A DNA stretch of 6,323 nt from Thermoleophilia bacterium (GTDB lineage Bacteria > Actinomycetota > Thermoleophilia > Miltoncostaeales > Miltoncostaeaceae), in contig JAOTZF010000107.1 of assembly GCA_029861485.1 (NCBI GenBank), forward strand, positions 1 to 6,323, written 5' to 3'. This document shows, piece by piece, positions 1 through 5,598 of this stretch. The stretch's first letter is position 1; the number at the start of each line of letters is the position of its first letter. Below the pieces are notes generated by a model. That model was given only the letters and a program-made list of their open reading frames with translations. It was not told the origin of the DNA and did not search any database. The position numbers were made by a program, and so were the translations under genes.

Positions 1-315
1 GAGCTGTCCCACGATCTCCGCTGCCGCCTGGTCGGCGGAGCCTGCGACGACCGTGACATCGCCGGAGAACTGGCCGGCGTTGAGGTTCGCAGCGCACCCG
101 GTCACGAACGTCCGCGCGTGGCGAGCGGCACGGTTGACCTGCTTGCGGCTCTTCTTCTCCGCGCCTACCGTCAGGGCGCAGGTGTTGACCACGCGCACCT
201 CGGCGTCGCCTTCGGGGACCTCGTGGTGCCCGGCGTCGCGAAGGGCGTCCCGGATGAGCAGAGCATCGGCCTGGCTGACCTTGCAGCCAAGGAAGCGCAC
301 GGAGAAGCGCGCCAC
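1..315 (-). CDS. mtaB: MtaB, tRNA methylthiotransferase (5' part only)
   Basis: This is the first 105 codons of a MiaB-family radical-SAM methylthiotransferase; the gene runs off the left edge. The family adds a methylthio group to tRNA; MtaB acts on t6A37 of ANN-decoding tRNAs. The visible part is the N-terminal MTTase (UPF0004) domain. It has the three cysteines expected to hold the auxiliary [4Fe-4S] cluster: Cys11 in FLGCKVSQADA, Cys46 in NTCALTVGAEKKSRKQ and Cys74 in VTGCAAN. The GCKVSQ signature fits the MtaB subgroup (GCKVNQ) better than MiaB or RimO. The radical-SAM CxxxCxxC and TRAM regions lie outside the window. The start is a GTG placed directly after the rsmE stop TAG, in the same frame, with a GGAGG 11 bases upstream. 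The distance from the start to Cys11 matches the family, which supports this start. Last gene seen in the operon. Confidence 0.93.
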   Translation of the reverse strand, partial: MARFSVRFLGCKVSQADALLIRDALRDAGHHEVPEGDAEVRVVNTCALTVGAEKKSRKQVNRAARHARTFVTGCAANLNAGQFSGDVTVVAGSADQAAAEIVGQL

Positions 316-1068
316 CTAGGCGAGTGCCTCCGGATCGAGCGCCCCGAGCGCCAGCATGGCGGCACTCACCGCAACGATGGCCGCGGTGCCGGTACGCAGC
401 ACGCGCCGCCCGAGGCCGCACACCGTCGCCCCGTGATCTTGCGCCCCAGCGACCTCATCTGCGGTGAAACCGGCCTCCGGGCCCACCACCAACATCGCAC
501 TGGACCCTTCGTGGCCAGCGAGCGCGACATCGAGCGATAGGCGAGCTGCGGGGTGAAGCAGGTAGCTGTCTCCTGGGACGATCTCGTCGAGGACTGTTTC
601 GAACGCTACCACCCCCCGCACGGTCGGCCGCGCGCCCAAGCCGGATTGCCTCGCGGCGGCGTCGGCCACGCGATCCAGGCGCGAGGCGCGACGCAACCAC
701 TCCTTCTGCCCCGGAGTCCGTGCCGCCCGCGCCGACGTGAAGAGCACGACCTCAGGGACCCCCAACTCGGTCAGCTGACCGTGGGCGGCGTCGAGCCGCG
801 CCCAGTCGAGCAGCCCCACGTAGAGCCGGACGGGCGCGTGCGGGGGCGGGGGAATCGCCGAGCCGACGATCTCGACCCGCGTCGGCGGACCGATATCGAC
901 GATCCGCGCGGGCCACAGCGCGCTGGTGGAGTCGATCACCTCGATCGCATCTCCGGCGTGGCGGCGCACGACGCGGGCGAGGTGGTGCGAGTCGTCCTGG
1001 TCGAGGGTGATCTCCTCGCCGCACGCAAACGGTGCGTCCACCCGGTATCGGAAAGTGTGAGTGCTCAT
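316..1068 (-). CDS. rsmE: RsmE, 16S rRNA (uracil-1498-N3)-methyltransferase
   Basis: This 250-residue SPOUT-class enzyme would methylate N3 of U1498 in 16S rRNA using S-adenosylmethionine. The length is typical. The N-terminal PUA-like part includes DDSHHLARVVRR (26-36), the family's H-HL--V-R motif. The knotted SAM-binding C-terminal part includes QLTELGV (98-104), ARQSG (139-143), LLHPA (170-174), VGPEAGF (195-201) and LGRRVLRTGTA (219-229). Several conserved positions differ from the usual motifs: GPEGGF is GPEAGF, RTETA is RTGTA, and KATELGV is QLTELGV. It is clearly family RsmE, but somewhat divergent. The ATG overlaps the prmA stop as ATGA, which indicates translational coupling; the upstream Shine-Dalgarno is weak. 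The longer open frame upstream of this ATG is antisense-like read-through of the prmA region and not part of the protein. Confidence 0.93.
   Translation of the reverse strand: MSTHTFRYRVDAPFACGEEITLDQDDSHHLARVVRRHAGDAIEVIDSTSALWPARIVDIGPPTRVEIVGSAIPPPPHAPVRLYVGLLDWARLDAAHGQLTELGVPEVVLFTSARAARTPGQKEWLRRASRLDRVADAAARQSGLGARPTVRGVVAFETVLDEIVPGDSYLLHPAARLSLDVALAGHEGSSAMLVVGPEAGFTADEVAGAQDHGATVCGLGRRVLRTGTAAIVAVSAAMLALGALDPEALA
327..331 (-). promoter_or_regulatory. Shine-Dalgarno for mtaB inside the end of rsmE
   Basis: The minus strand reads GGAGG here, 11 bases before the mtaB GTG. It lies within the last codons of rsmE, so mtaB translation can start independently, although the ribosome finishing rsmE is already at the start site. 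The spacing is slightly long. This site supports the GTG as the start of mtaB. Confidence 0.55.
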
Positions 1069-1928
1069 CGCTCGAGCAACAGTGTGACCCAGGGATCGGC
1101 CTCGCGGCGAGCACCCACCTCGAGGCCCAGCGGCGCAAAGGCTTCGGAGGCCTCCGCGGCTTCGAAGCCCCGCAGCCCGCTGATGATCAGCCATTCCGGC
1201 GGCGCGTCGACCAGGGCCCCGCTGAGCAGGGGCATCACCGTCGCCGTGAGATTCGCCACAACGCCACGAGCGGCTGGGAGCGGGTCTTTGCCGATCCGGG
1301 CGAATCGGGCCTTGAGCGGGACCCGATTCGCAGCGGCGTTGGCGCTCGCGCTCAGGATGCAGTCGGGATCTTCGTCGACCGCGATCACCGGGTCGTGACC
1401 GAGCTTGCAGGCGGCGATCGCCAACACGCCGGAGCCGCACCCCGCGTCGAGCAGCGACCCGGGGGGTCGCCGCACGAGCAGCTCCAGACATGAGCGAGTG
1501 GTTGGATGCTGGCCGGTGCCAAAGGCCATTCCCGGATCGATCACGACGTCGATCGCACCGTCGCGCGCCGGCTCCCAGGGCGGCCGGAGGTAGAGCGGCT
1601 CCACGGCGATCGGACGGTGGAACTCCCGCATGGAGGCCTGCCAATCGGTGGTGTCCATCGAGACGTGGACCTCGGCGCGCACCGGCGCGGCGGCGAGCGC
1701 GTCTGAGAGTGCCCGCTCCGCCCCCGGAGCCGAGAACCAGAAATCGAGCGCCACCCGCCCGTCGCCGAGCTGGCGCTCCTGGCAGCCCGCGCTGTGGAGC
1801 TGGGCGGCCACGACCAGGGCGTCGGCCGTGCGCTCGGCGGGCACGATCGCCGTAAGCCGGGCGAGCTCAGCGGAAGGCTTGTTTGAGTCGGCCGAGAAGA
1901 CCCGCGTCGCCTCCGTAGGCGCGCTCAT
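1065..1928 (-). CDS. prmA: PrmA, ribosomal protein L11 methyltransferase
   Basis: This class I SAM-dependent methyltransferase is predicted to trimethylate ribosomal protein L11. With the ATG at 1928 it has 287 residues, normal for the family. An N-terminal ferredoxin-like L11-recognition domain begins with LTAIVPAERTADAL (25-38). The linker motif HRPIAVEPLYLRPPWEP lies at 104-120. The catalytic domain follows, with DPGMAFGTGQHPTTR (131-145), the SAM-binding DAGCGSGVLA (161-170), the acidic loop VDED (184-187) and ANLTATV (225-231) where the family has an N-[IL]-LA motif. The start is uncertain. The ATG at 1928 has GGAG 10 bases upstream but overlaps dnaJ by 62 bases. A GTG at 1844 avoids the overlap, but has no clear Shine-Dalgarno and would cut into the first beta strand (LTAIV). 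I prefer 1928. The stop overlaps the rsmE start (ATGA). Confidence 0.9.
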   Translation of the reverse strand: MSAPTEATRVFSADSNKPSAELARLTAIVPAERTADALVVAAQLHSAGCQERQLGDGRVALDFWFSAPGAERALSDALAAAPVRAEVHVSMDTTDWQASMREFHRPIAVEPLYLRPPWEPARDGAIDVVIDPGMAFGTGQHPTTRSCLELLVRRPPGSLLDAGCGSGVLAIAACKLGHDPVIAVDEDPDCILSASANAAANRVPLKARFARIGKDPLPAARGVVANLTATVMPLLSGALVDAPPEWLIISGLRGFEAAEASEAFAPLGLEVGARREADPWVTLLLER

Positions 1929-2982
1929 CGATCGCCGACTCCAAGGCGTCGAGCGCATCCTTGCCCTCTGCGCCATCGGCGCGCGGGATCAGGACCTCGA
2001 CGATCACGCGCTGATTGCCACGTCCGCGCTGACCGATGGCCGGGAAGCCCTTGCCGCGGAGCACGACTTCGTGGTGCGGCTGAGTGCCGGGGTCTAGCTC
2101 GACCTCCTGCTCGCCGTCGACGGTCGGCACCTGGACGGTCGTGCCCCGCATGGCGTCGAACACCGTGATCTGGACTGTCGAGATGATGTCCAAGCCATCA
2201 CGCACGAAGCGCTCGTCGCTCGCGACCGCGACATGGATGTAGAGATCCCCTGGAGGCGCTCCGGGCGCGCCCGCGTGCCCTCGCCCGCGCATGGCGATGC
2301 GCTGACCGTGATCGATGCCTGCCGGAATCTCGACCTCCACGGCTTCTACCCTCGCGCGGCGACCGCGGCCGAGGCATGCCGGGCAGCGCTCGCTCGGAAT
2401 CTTTCCCTGCCCTTGGCACTGGGGGCAGACCGCGCGCCGCATGACCTGGCCGAGCATCGTGCGACGAACCTGCTCCACCTGGCCGGCGCCTTCGCACACG
2501 TTGCAGGTCGCGAACTCGGCCTCGGGAGCGGCTCCGGTCGAGTCGCACTCGTCGCAGGGGCCGATCAGCTCGACATCGATCTTCCGGGTGGTGCCCTGCG
2601 CCGACTCGAGGAAATCGATGGAGAGCTCGGCAGCCTGGTCTTGGCCCGCGGTGGGTGTCGCGGTGCGCTGGGACCCACCGAAAGGATCGCCACCAGCGCC
2701 GAAGAACGCGTCGAAGAGGTCTTGGAACGAGCCGAAGTCGGCGAAATCGGGTTGGCCGGTCCCCTTGAGCCCTTCCTCGCCGAACTGGTCATAGCGCGCC
2801 CGGCTGTCGGGGTTCGAGAGCGCCTCGTAGGCACCGGCGAGGTGCTTGAAGCGCTCCTCCGCATCGGGGTCGTCGCTGACATCCGGGTGAAGCTCGCGCG
2901 CCCGCTTCCGAAACGCCTTTTTGATCTGCTCGTCGGAGGCGTCGCGGGGCACCCCGAGAAGCTCGTAGAAGTCCTCACTCAT
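1867..2982 (-). CDS. dnaJ: DnaJ, Hsp40 co-chaperone
   Basis: This cytosolic J-domain protein stimulates the DnaK ATPase and presents unfolded substrates. At 371 residues it is a full-length type I DnaJ. The J domain covers about 3-68, with the HPD tripeptide at 32-34 that contacts DnaK. A short Gly/Phe-rich linker follows (about 67-104, with FGSFQDLFDAFFGAGGDPFGG). The zinc domain (143-207) has four CxxC motifs: CDECDSTG, CNVCEGAG, CPQCQGQG and CPACLGRG. The first lacks the usual glycine after the second cysteine. Two C-terminal substrate-binding beta domains follow (about 212-340), including IPAGIDHGQRI and LRGKGFPAIGQRGRGN. The ATG has only a weak Shine-Dalgarno (GGA about 8 bases upstream). 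No dnaK or grpE is adjacent, so it resembles the second, hrcA-linked DnaJ of Actinomycetota. The last 62 bases probably also encode the N-terminus of PrmA. Confidence 0.96.
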   Translation of the reverse strand: MSEDFYELLGVPRDASDEQIKKAFRKRARELHPDVSDDPDAEERFKHLAGAYEALSNPDSRARYDQFGEEGLKGTGQPDFADFGSFQDLFDAFFGAGGDPFGGSQRTATPTAGQDQAAELSIDFLESAQGTTRKIDVELIGPCDECDSTGAAPEAEFATCNVCEGAGQVEQVRRTMLGQVMRRAVCPQCQGQGKIPSERCPACLGRGRRARVEAVEVEIPAGIDHGQRIAMRGRGHAGAPGAPPGDLYIHVAVASDERFVRDGLDIISTVQITVFDAMRGTTVQVPTVDGEQEVELDPGTQPHHEVVLRGKGFPAIGQRGRGNQRVIVEVLIPRADGAEGKDALDALESAIDERAYGGDAGLLGRLKQAFR

Positions 2983-3316
2983 GCGCGCCGGTCCACACTA
3001 GCAACGGGGTTTGCGACGACGTCGTTCACAGCACGCTCAACATCGACCGAAGTGGGCTCGATCTCAAGGCCCAAATGAGGGAGCAATCATCGGTTCGAGC
3101 TGGAATGAGTTCGCCGGTGTCATCACCGGGGAGCCGCTCCTGGGCCGCTTGGAGAGTGACCAGATGGGCCCGGCCCAGGGCGATTAGCTCATCGGGATGG
3201 ATGGTCAGCACGCGACGCTCGTCGTCACCCCCAACGAATGGTGGGCCGGGGACCACAGACAAGGCTGCGAGGCAGGGGCGCGCCCAACCCCGTCTGGCTT
3301 GGACGCGCTCCGCAAC
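2983..3316. other. 334-base stretch between the SnoaL-like gene and dnaJ, no convincing gene
   Basis: No confident gene lies here. On the minus strand a frame is open from directly after the SnoaL-like stop (TAG at 3319-3317) down to the TGA at 3028-3026, in register with that gene. It is treated separately as a doubtful ORF. A 10-base perfect palindrome GGGCGCGCCC sits at 3276-3285, without the long stem or U-tract of a terminator. The last 43 bases before dnaJ contain no CIRCE inverted repeat and no recognisable -35/-10 pair; TAGTGT near 2998-3003 is only a weak -10 look-alike. A dnaJ promoter may lie here but cannot be pinned down. Confidence 0.5.
3026..3262 (-). CDS. Doubtful small hypothetical ORF (78 codons)
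   Basis: This open frame would start with TTG and ends 43 bases before dnaJ. No Shine-Dalgarno precedes the TTG. I recognise no family. The middle part (DELIALGRAHLVTLQAAQERL, about 24-44) reads like a plausible helix, while the last 25 residues look non-coding and use more A/T at third positions than the neighbouring genes. No signal peptide or membrane segment is visible. It could be a very small gene, the remnant of a larger broken one, or chance open frame in GC-rich DNA. I think chance or a remnant is more likely than a functional gene. Confidence 0.2.
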   Translation of the reverse strand: MSVVPGPPFVGGDDERRVLTIHPDELIALGRAHLVTLQAAQERLPGDDTGELIPARTDDCSLIWALRSSPLRSMLSVL

Positions 3317-3739
3317 CTAGGACGGCGGCCCGACGGTGGCCAGGCCGATCTGCTGCAGAAGGCCCAGCGCGTCGTACTGAACCCACGTCTCCCGGATCTT
3401 GCCGCCGGAGCACTTACACAGATGCATCCCGGTGGTCGTCGCGGGCTTTCCCGTTGCGGATATCCCCATGACCTCGCCGGTATTGGTCCCCCCCCAGGTC
3501 CAGCGCAGCAGCACCTTGTCGCCGGAGGCGAAGAGGTCATCCAAGGTGACCTTCGCGTCCGGGAAGGCCGACATATACGTGATTACCCGCTGATGAACGC
3601 CCTCGGGTCCACTCGGCAGGTCGGGCAGCAGAGGGTCGTGATACTGGTGCCCGTTGGCGAAGAGCTCGTCGATCAGCTCGTGCTTGCCCTGGTTCCAGAC
3701 CTCCTCCGCGTAACTCTCCACGAGGTCGACGTCAGACAT
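3317..3739 (-). CDS. SnoaL-like / ester cyclase family protein
   Basis: This 140-residue protein of the NTF2-like SnoaL fold resembles the predicted ester cyclases (COG5485 type). Visible hallmarks are an N-terminal helix with EEVWNQGKHELIDELF (12-27), YHDPLLPDLPSGPEGV (33-48), SAFPDAKVTLDDLFASGDKV (57-76), RWTWGGTNTGEVMGI (79-93), then GGKIRETWVQYDALGLLQQIG (112-132, with Asp123 near the position of the acid residue of SnoaL cyclases). The family includes polyketide cyclases, but most small single-domain members have no known substrate, so I assign none. No signal peptide or membrane segment is seen. The ATG has a strong Shine-Dalgarno. Codon use is GC-rich like its neighbours, so there is no compositional sign of recent transfer. 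It sits on the same strand between hrcA and dnaJ, but is separated by gaps on both sides and may have its own promoter. Confidence 0.88.
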   Translation of the reverse strand: MSDVDLVESYAEEVWNQGKHELIDELFANGHQYHDPLLPDLPSGPEGVHQRVITYMSAFPDAKVTLDDLFASGDKVLLRWTWGGTNTGEVMGISATGKPATTTGMHLCKCSGGKIRETWVQYDALGLLQQIGLATVGPPS

Positions 3740-3886
3740 GGCTACCCCCTTAAGAGTCGTTCGGGTGGGCTCGCCAGCAGTCTCGGCGCGCGATGGCCGA
3801 AGGTCTACCCCGTGGACGTCTCGGCCGCCGCCCCTGCACTCCGGAAACGACCGAAACCTTCATTCTGCGCGCTGGTCCATCACCGG
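3740..3886. other. 147-base gap upstream of the SnoaL-like gene
   Basis: Apart from the Shine-Dalgarno at its edge I see no gene, CIRCE repeat, hairpin with U-tract or clear -35/-10 pair. It is the longest gene-free gap apart from the one before dnaJ. It is therefore the likeliest place for a terminator of the hemW-hrcA unit or a promoter for the SnoaL-like gene, but neither can be shown by eye. Confidence 0.35.
3744..3751 (-). promoter_or_regulatory. Shine-Dalgarno of the SnoaL-like gene
   Basis: The minus strand reads AAGGGGGT, with 5 bases between the G-run and the ATG at 3739. It is the strongest ribosome binding site in the window and fixes the start. The neighbouring operon genes have weaker sites, which suggests this gene is translated independently of upstream coupling. 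Confidence 0.7.
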
Positions 3887-4534
3887 TCAGTCGAGCTCGT
3901 CCTCGGCATCGACGTCCTCGGGGTGGGTCGCCAGGTTCTCCTGGGCGGCCTCGATGATGTCGTGCGCCTCTTTGAGGTTGTGCGCATCGAGGAGCAGCCG
4001 CGTGAGGCTACGCGCGTCGCGCGCTGCCACGTGATCGACGGCGCCGTCCTCTACCCAGAATGGGGCGGCATCTGGGTCCTGGCGCAGCAGCTCGACGGCC
4101 TGATGGCCGCACTCCAAGGTGTACGTCGCGATGGCATAAGAGCTGATCCGCTCCTGCTGGCTCGCGACCTCCATCTCATCTTTGGGAGTCCAGGGCACCA
4201 GCGACTGCGACCTCAGGCCCCCGGGCTCGACGACCTCGGCCGTGAGATCGACCTCACGCCACGCGAGGTCGACCGGCACCCGCAGATCGAACAGCAGCCC
4301 CTCCGCCGACTCGACCCGATCGGCAGCGCTCGAGATCACGGCCGCGACCCAGTGGGCCTCGGCAAAGGTCAGGCCGGTGAAAAGATCGGCCTCGTCGAGC
4401 AGGGGCGCGAGCTGAGCGACCGGGACCGTGGTGACGCCCACGGCGTATTCCTCAGGACCGAATGCGCCGGCCTCGACCTTGGCCAACACCCGCACGGCGG
4501 CCTCTTGCTCAGCGAGTAGCGGCCGGCGCCACAC
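3887..4534 (-). CDS. Conserved-looking hypothetical protein, 215 residues, directly after hrcA
   Basis: I do not recognise this family. The product is soluble and acidic, with no signal peptide or membrane helix and only one cysteine (142). It opens with VWRRPLLAEQEAAVRVLAKV and has predicted helices near 40-72, then a likely beta-rich central part (LFDLRVPVDLAWREVDLTAEVV, split 81-90 and 91-102). The C-terminal half is helical (LTRLLLDAHNLKEAHDIIEA, 177-196) and ends in an acidic tail (PEDVDAEDELD). Third codon positions are strongly GC-biased, supporting real coding. The GTG at 4534 lies 23 bases after the hrcA stop with no good Shine-Dalgarno. The frame stays open upstream, giving IDDRYEIIE before it, and an ATA at 4561 sits 7 bases behind a good Shine-Dalgarno-like sequence, so the true start may be earlier. 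It occupies the place of grpE in Bacillus-type loci, but I see no GrpE features. Confidence 0.8.
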   Translation of the reverse strand: MWRRPLLAEQEAAVRVLAKVEAGAFGPEEYAVGVTTVPVAQLAPLLDEADLFTGLTFAEAHWVAAVISSAADRVESAEGLLFDLRVPVDLAWREVDLTAEVVEPGGLRSQSLVPWTPKDEMEVASQQERISSYAIATYTLECGHQAVELLRQDPDAAPFWVEDGAVDHVAARDARSLTRLLLDAHNLKEAHDIIEAAQENLATHPEDVDAEDELD

Positions 4535-4557
4535 CTCGATGATCTCGTAGCGATCGT

Positions 4558-5598
4558 CTATTCGTAGACCTCTTCCACGTGCCTGGAGAGCAGCTGGGCC
4601 GCCTCCCTGACCGAGGCGATCGCGAGACGGTAGTCCATGCGCGCCGGGCCGAGAACCGAAACCGTACCCAAGTTTCGGCGCGCGATCCCGTAGTTCGCGG
4701 CCACGAGGGCCGCGCCGGTGAGGGAGCGGTTGCCGAACTCCGAGCCGATGCGCAGGTACACCTCCTGCTGCGACAGCGCGGTCCTCAAGAGACCAAGCAA
4801 TGCGTAGCGTTCCTCCAGGGTTCGCATGAGAGCGTCGACGGCGTCCAGATCCGTATCGCGCCGCTCCGCGAGCACTTGCGCCTGGCCGCCCACATAGAGC
4901 AGCTCCGCCTCGTCGTCGTAGATCTCGACGATGGCGGGTGCCAGCGCATCGATGAACGCCCGCTCGGCGTCGGAGAGGCTTGGCTCGTTCAACCGATCGA
5001 AGAGCATCCGCGAGCCAATCGGCTCGCCAACCACCCGATCGTTCATGAATGCGCCCGCCCAGTCCACCAGGCCGGCGTCGACCACGTCATCGAACGCGAA
5101 GACGCGCTTGCCGACGTTTCCGGTGGATGCGATCACCACCACCATCACGAGCTGCGGCTGGAGCTGCAACACCTCGACATGGCGAACCGTCGCGGTGCTG
5201 GCCGCCGGCGCGGTCACGACGCCGAGGAGGTTCGTGACCCTCCCGAGCATCTCGGCGAGTTGGGTGAGCGCCGTGTCGATCTCGTGGCGCGGCTCGACGG
5301 CCAAGAGCGCCTCGCTGAGCACGGCCGGCGCCTGGCGGGGGCGCTCCTGCACCAGCTGGTCGGCGTAGTAGCGATAGCCGGCCTCCGTCGGCATCCTGCC
5401 GGCAGAGGTATGGGGGTGGTCGAGGTAGCCCAGCTCCTCGAGGCGCGCGAGCTCGTAGCGCACGGTCGAGGGGGCCACCTCCAGGCCGGCCATGCCCGCG
5501 AGCTGCTTGCTGCCGACCGGCGTGCCGCTCTCGACGTGGCTCTCCACGACCCGGGCCAGGATGCGCCGCTGGCGGTCGGTGAGGTCCGCGGTGCTCAC
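4558..5598 (-). CDS. hrcA: HrcA, heat-inducible transcription repressor
   Basis: HrcA represses chaperone genes by binding CIRCE operators; its activity depends on the GroEL chaperonin in characterised species. The 346-residue length is normal. The N-terminal winged helix (about 5-80) includes LTDRQRRILARVV, GSKQLA, PSTVRYELARLEELGYL and the wing PHTSAGRMPTEAGYRYY. The GAF-like dimerisation domain follows, with LLYVGGQ (233-239), then the C-terminal LGTVSVLGPARMDY (310-323), a strong HrcA signature. The GTG start at 5598 overlaps the hemW stop as GTGA, indicating coupling; the longer open frame upstream lacks HrcA features and overlaps hemW. No CIRCE is seen in the window, so its targets (groES-groEL, possibly others) are presumably elsewhere. 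It sits upstream of dnaJ in the same direction, with two other genes between. Confidence 0.96.
   Translation of the reverse strand: MSTADLTDRQRRILARVVESHVESGTPVGSKQLAGMAGLEVAPSTVRYELARLEELGYLDHPHTSAGRMPTEAGYRYYADQLVQERPRQAPAVLSEALLAVEPRHEIDTALTQLAEMLGRVTNLLGVVTAPAASTATVRHVEVLQLQPQLVMVVVIASTGNVGKRVFAFDDVVDAGLVDWAGAFMNDRVVGEPIGSRMLFDRLNEPSLSDAERAFIDALAPAIVEIYDDEAELLYVGGQAQVLAERRDTDLDAVDALMRTLEERYALLGLLRTALSQQEVYLRIGSEFGNRSLTGAALVAANYGIARRNLGTVSVLGPARMDYRLAIASVREAAQLLSRHVEEVYE
4569..4576 (-). promoter_or_regulatory. Possible Shine-Dalgarno for the gene after hrcA
   Basis: The minus strand reads GGAAGAGG inside the end of hrcA. It lies 7 bases before an ATA codon that overlaps the hrcA TAG, but 34 bases before the GTG at 4534. 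It also simply encodes part of the HrcA terminus (VEEVYE), so the match could be coincidental. Confidence 0.3.

Noticed and set aside
1057..1068. GAGTGCTCA, close to one CIRCE half-site (GAGTGCTAA)
   Set aside because: The matching left half is absent at the required 9-base spacing (the bases there read CCCGGTATC), and the site lies at the prmA-rsmE junction inside an operon.
553..1398. Plus-strand open frame of 281 codons
   Set aside because: It lies antisense to rsmE and prmA and shows no protein-family features.
2233..3078. Plus-strand open frame of 281 codons
   Set aside because: It is antisense to dnaJ, whose J domain and zinc fingers are unambiguous.
3276..3291. GC-rich palindrome GGGCGCGCCC after the SnoaL-like gene as a terminator
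   Set aside because: The palindrome has no room for a loop at full pairing and no run of T follows on the minus strand.
3197..4519. Plus-strand open frame of 440 codons spanning the SnoaL-like gene and the unknown gene
   Set aside because: It is antisense to two well-supported genes and crosses their gap. Its translation has no recognisable motif; long antisense open frames are expected in DNA this GC-rich.
3887..4534. Unknown gene as a divergent GrpE, because of its position after hrcA
   Set aside because: It lacks the long N-terminal coiled coil and the C-terminal beta-domain motif (GY-L--R-LRPA-V) of GrpE.
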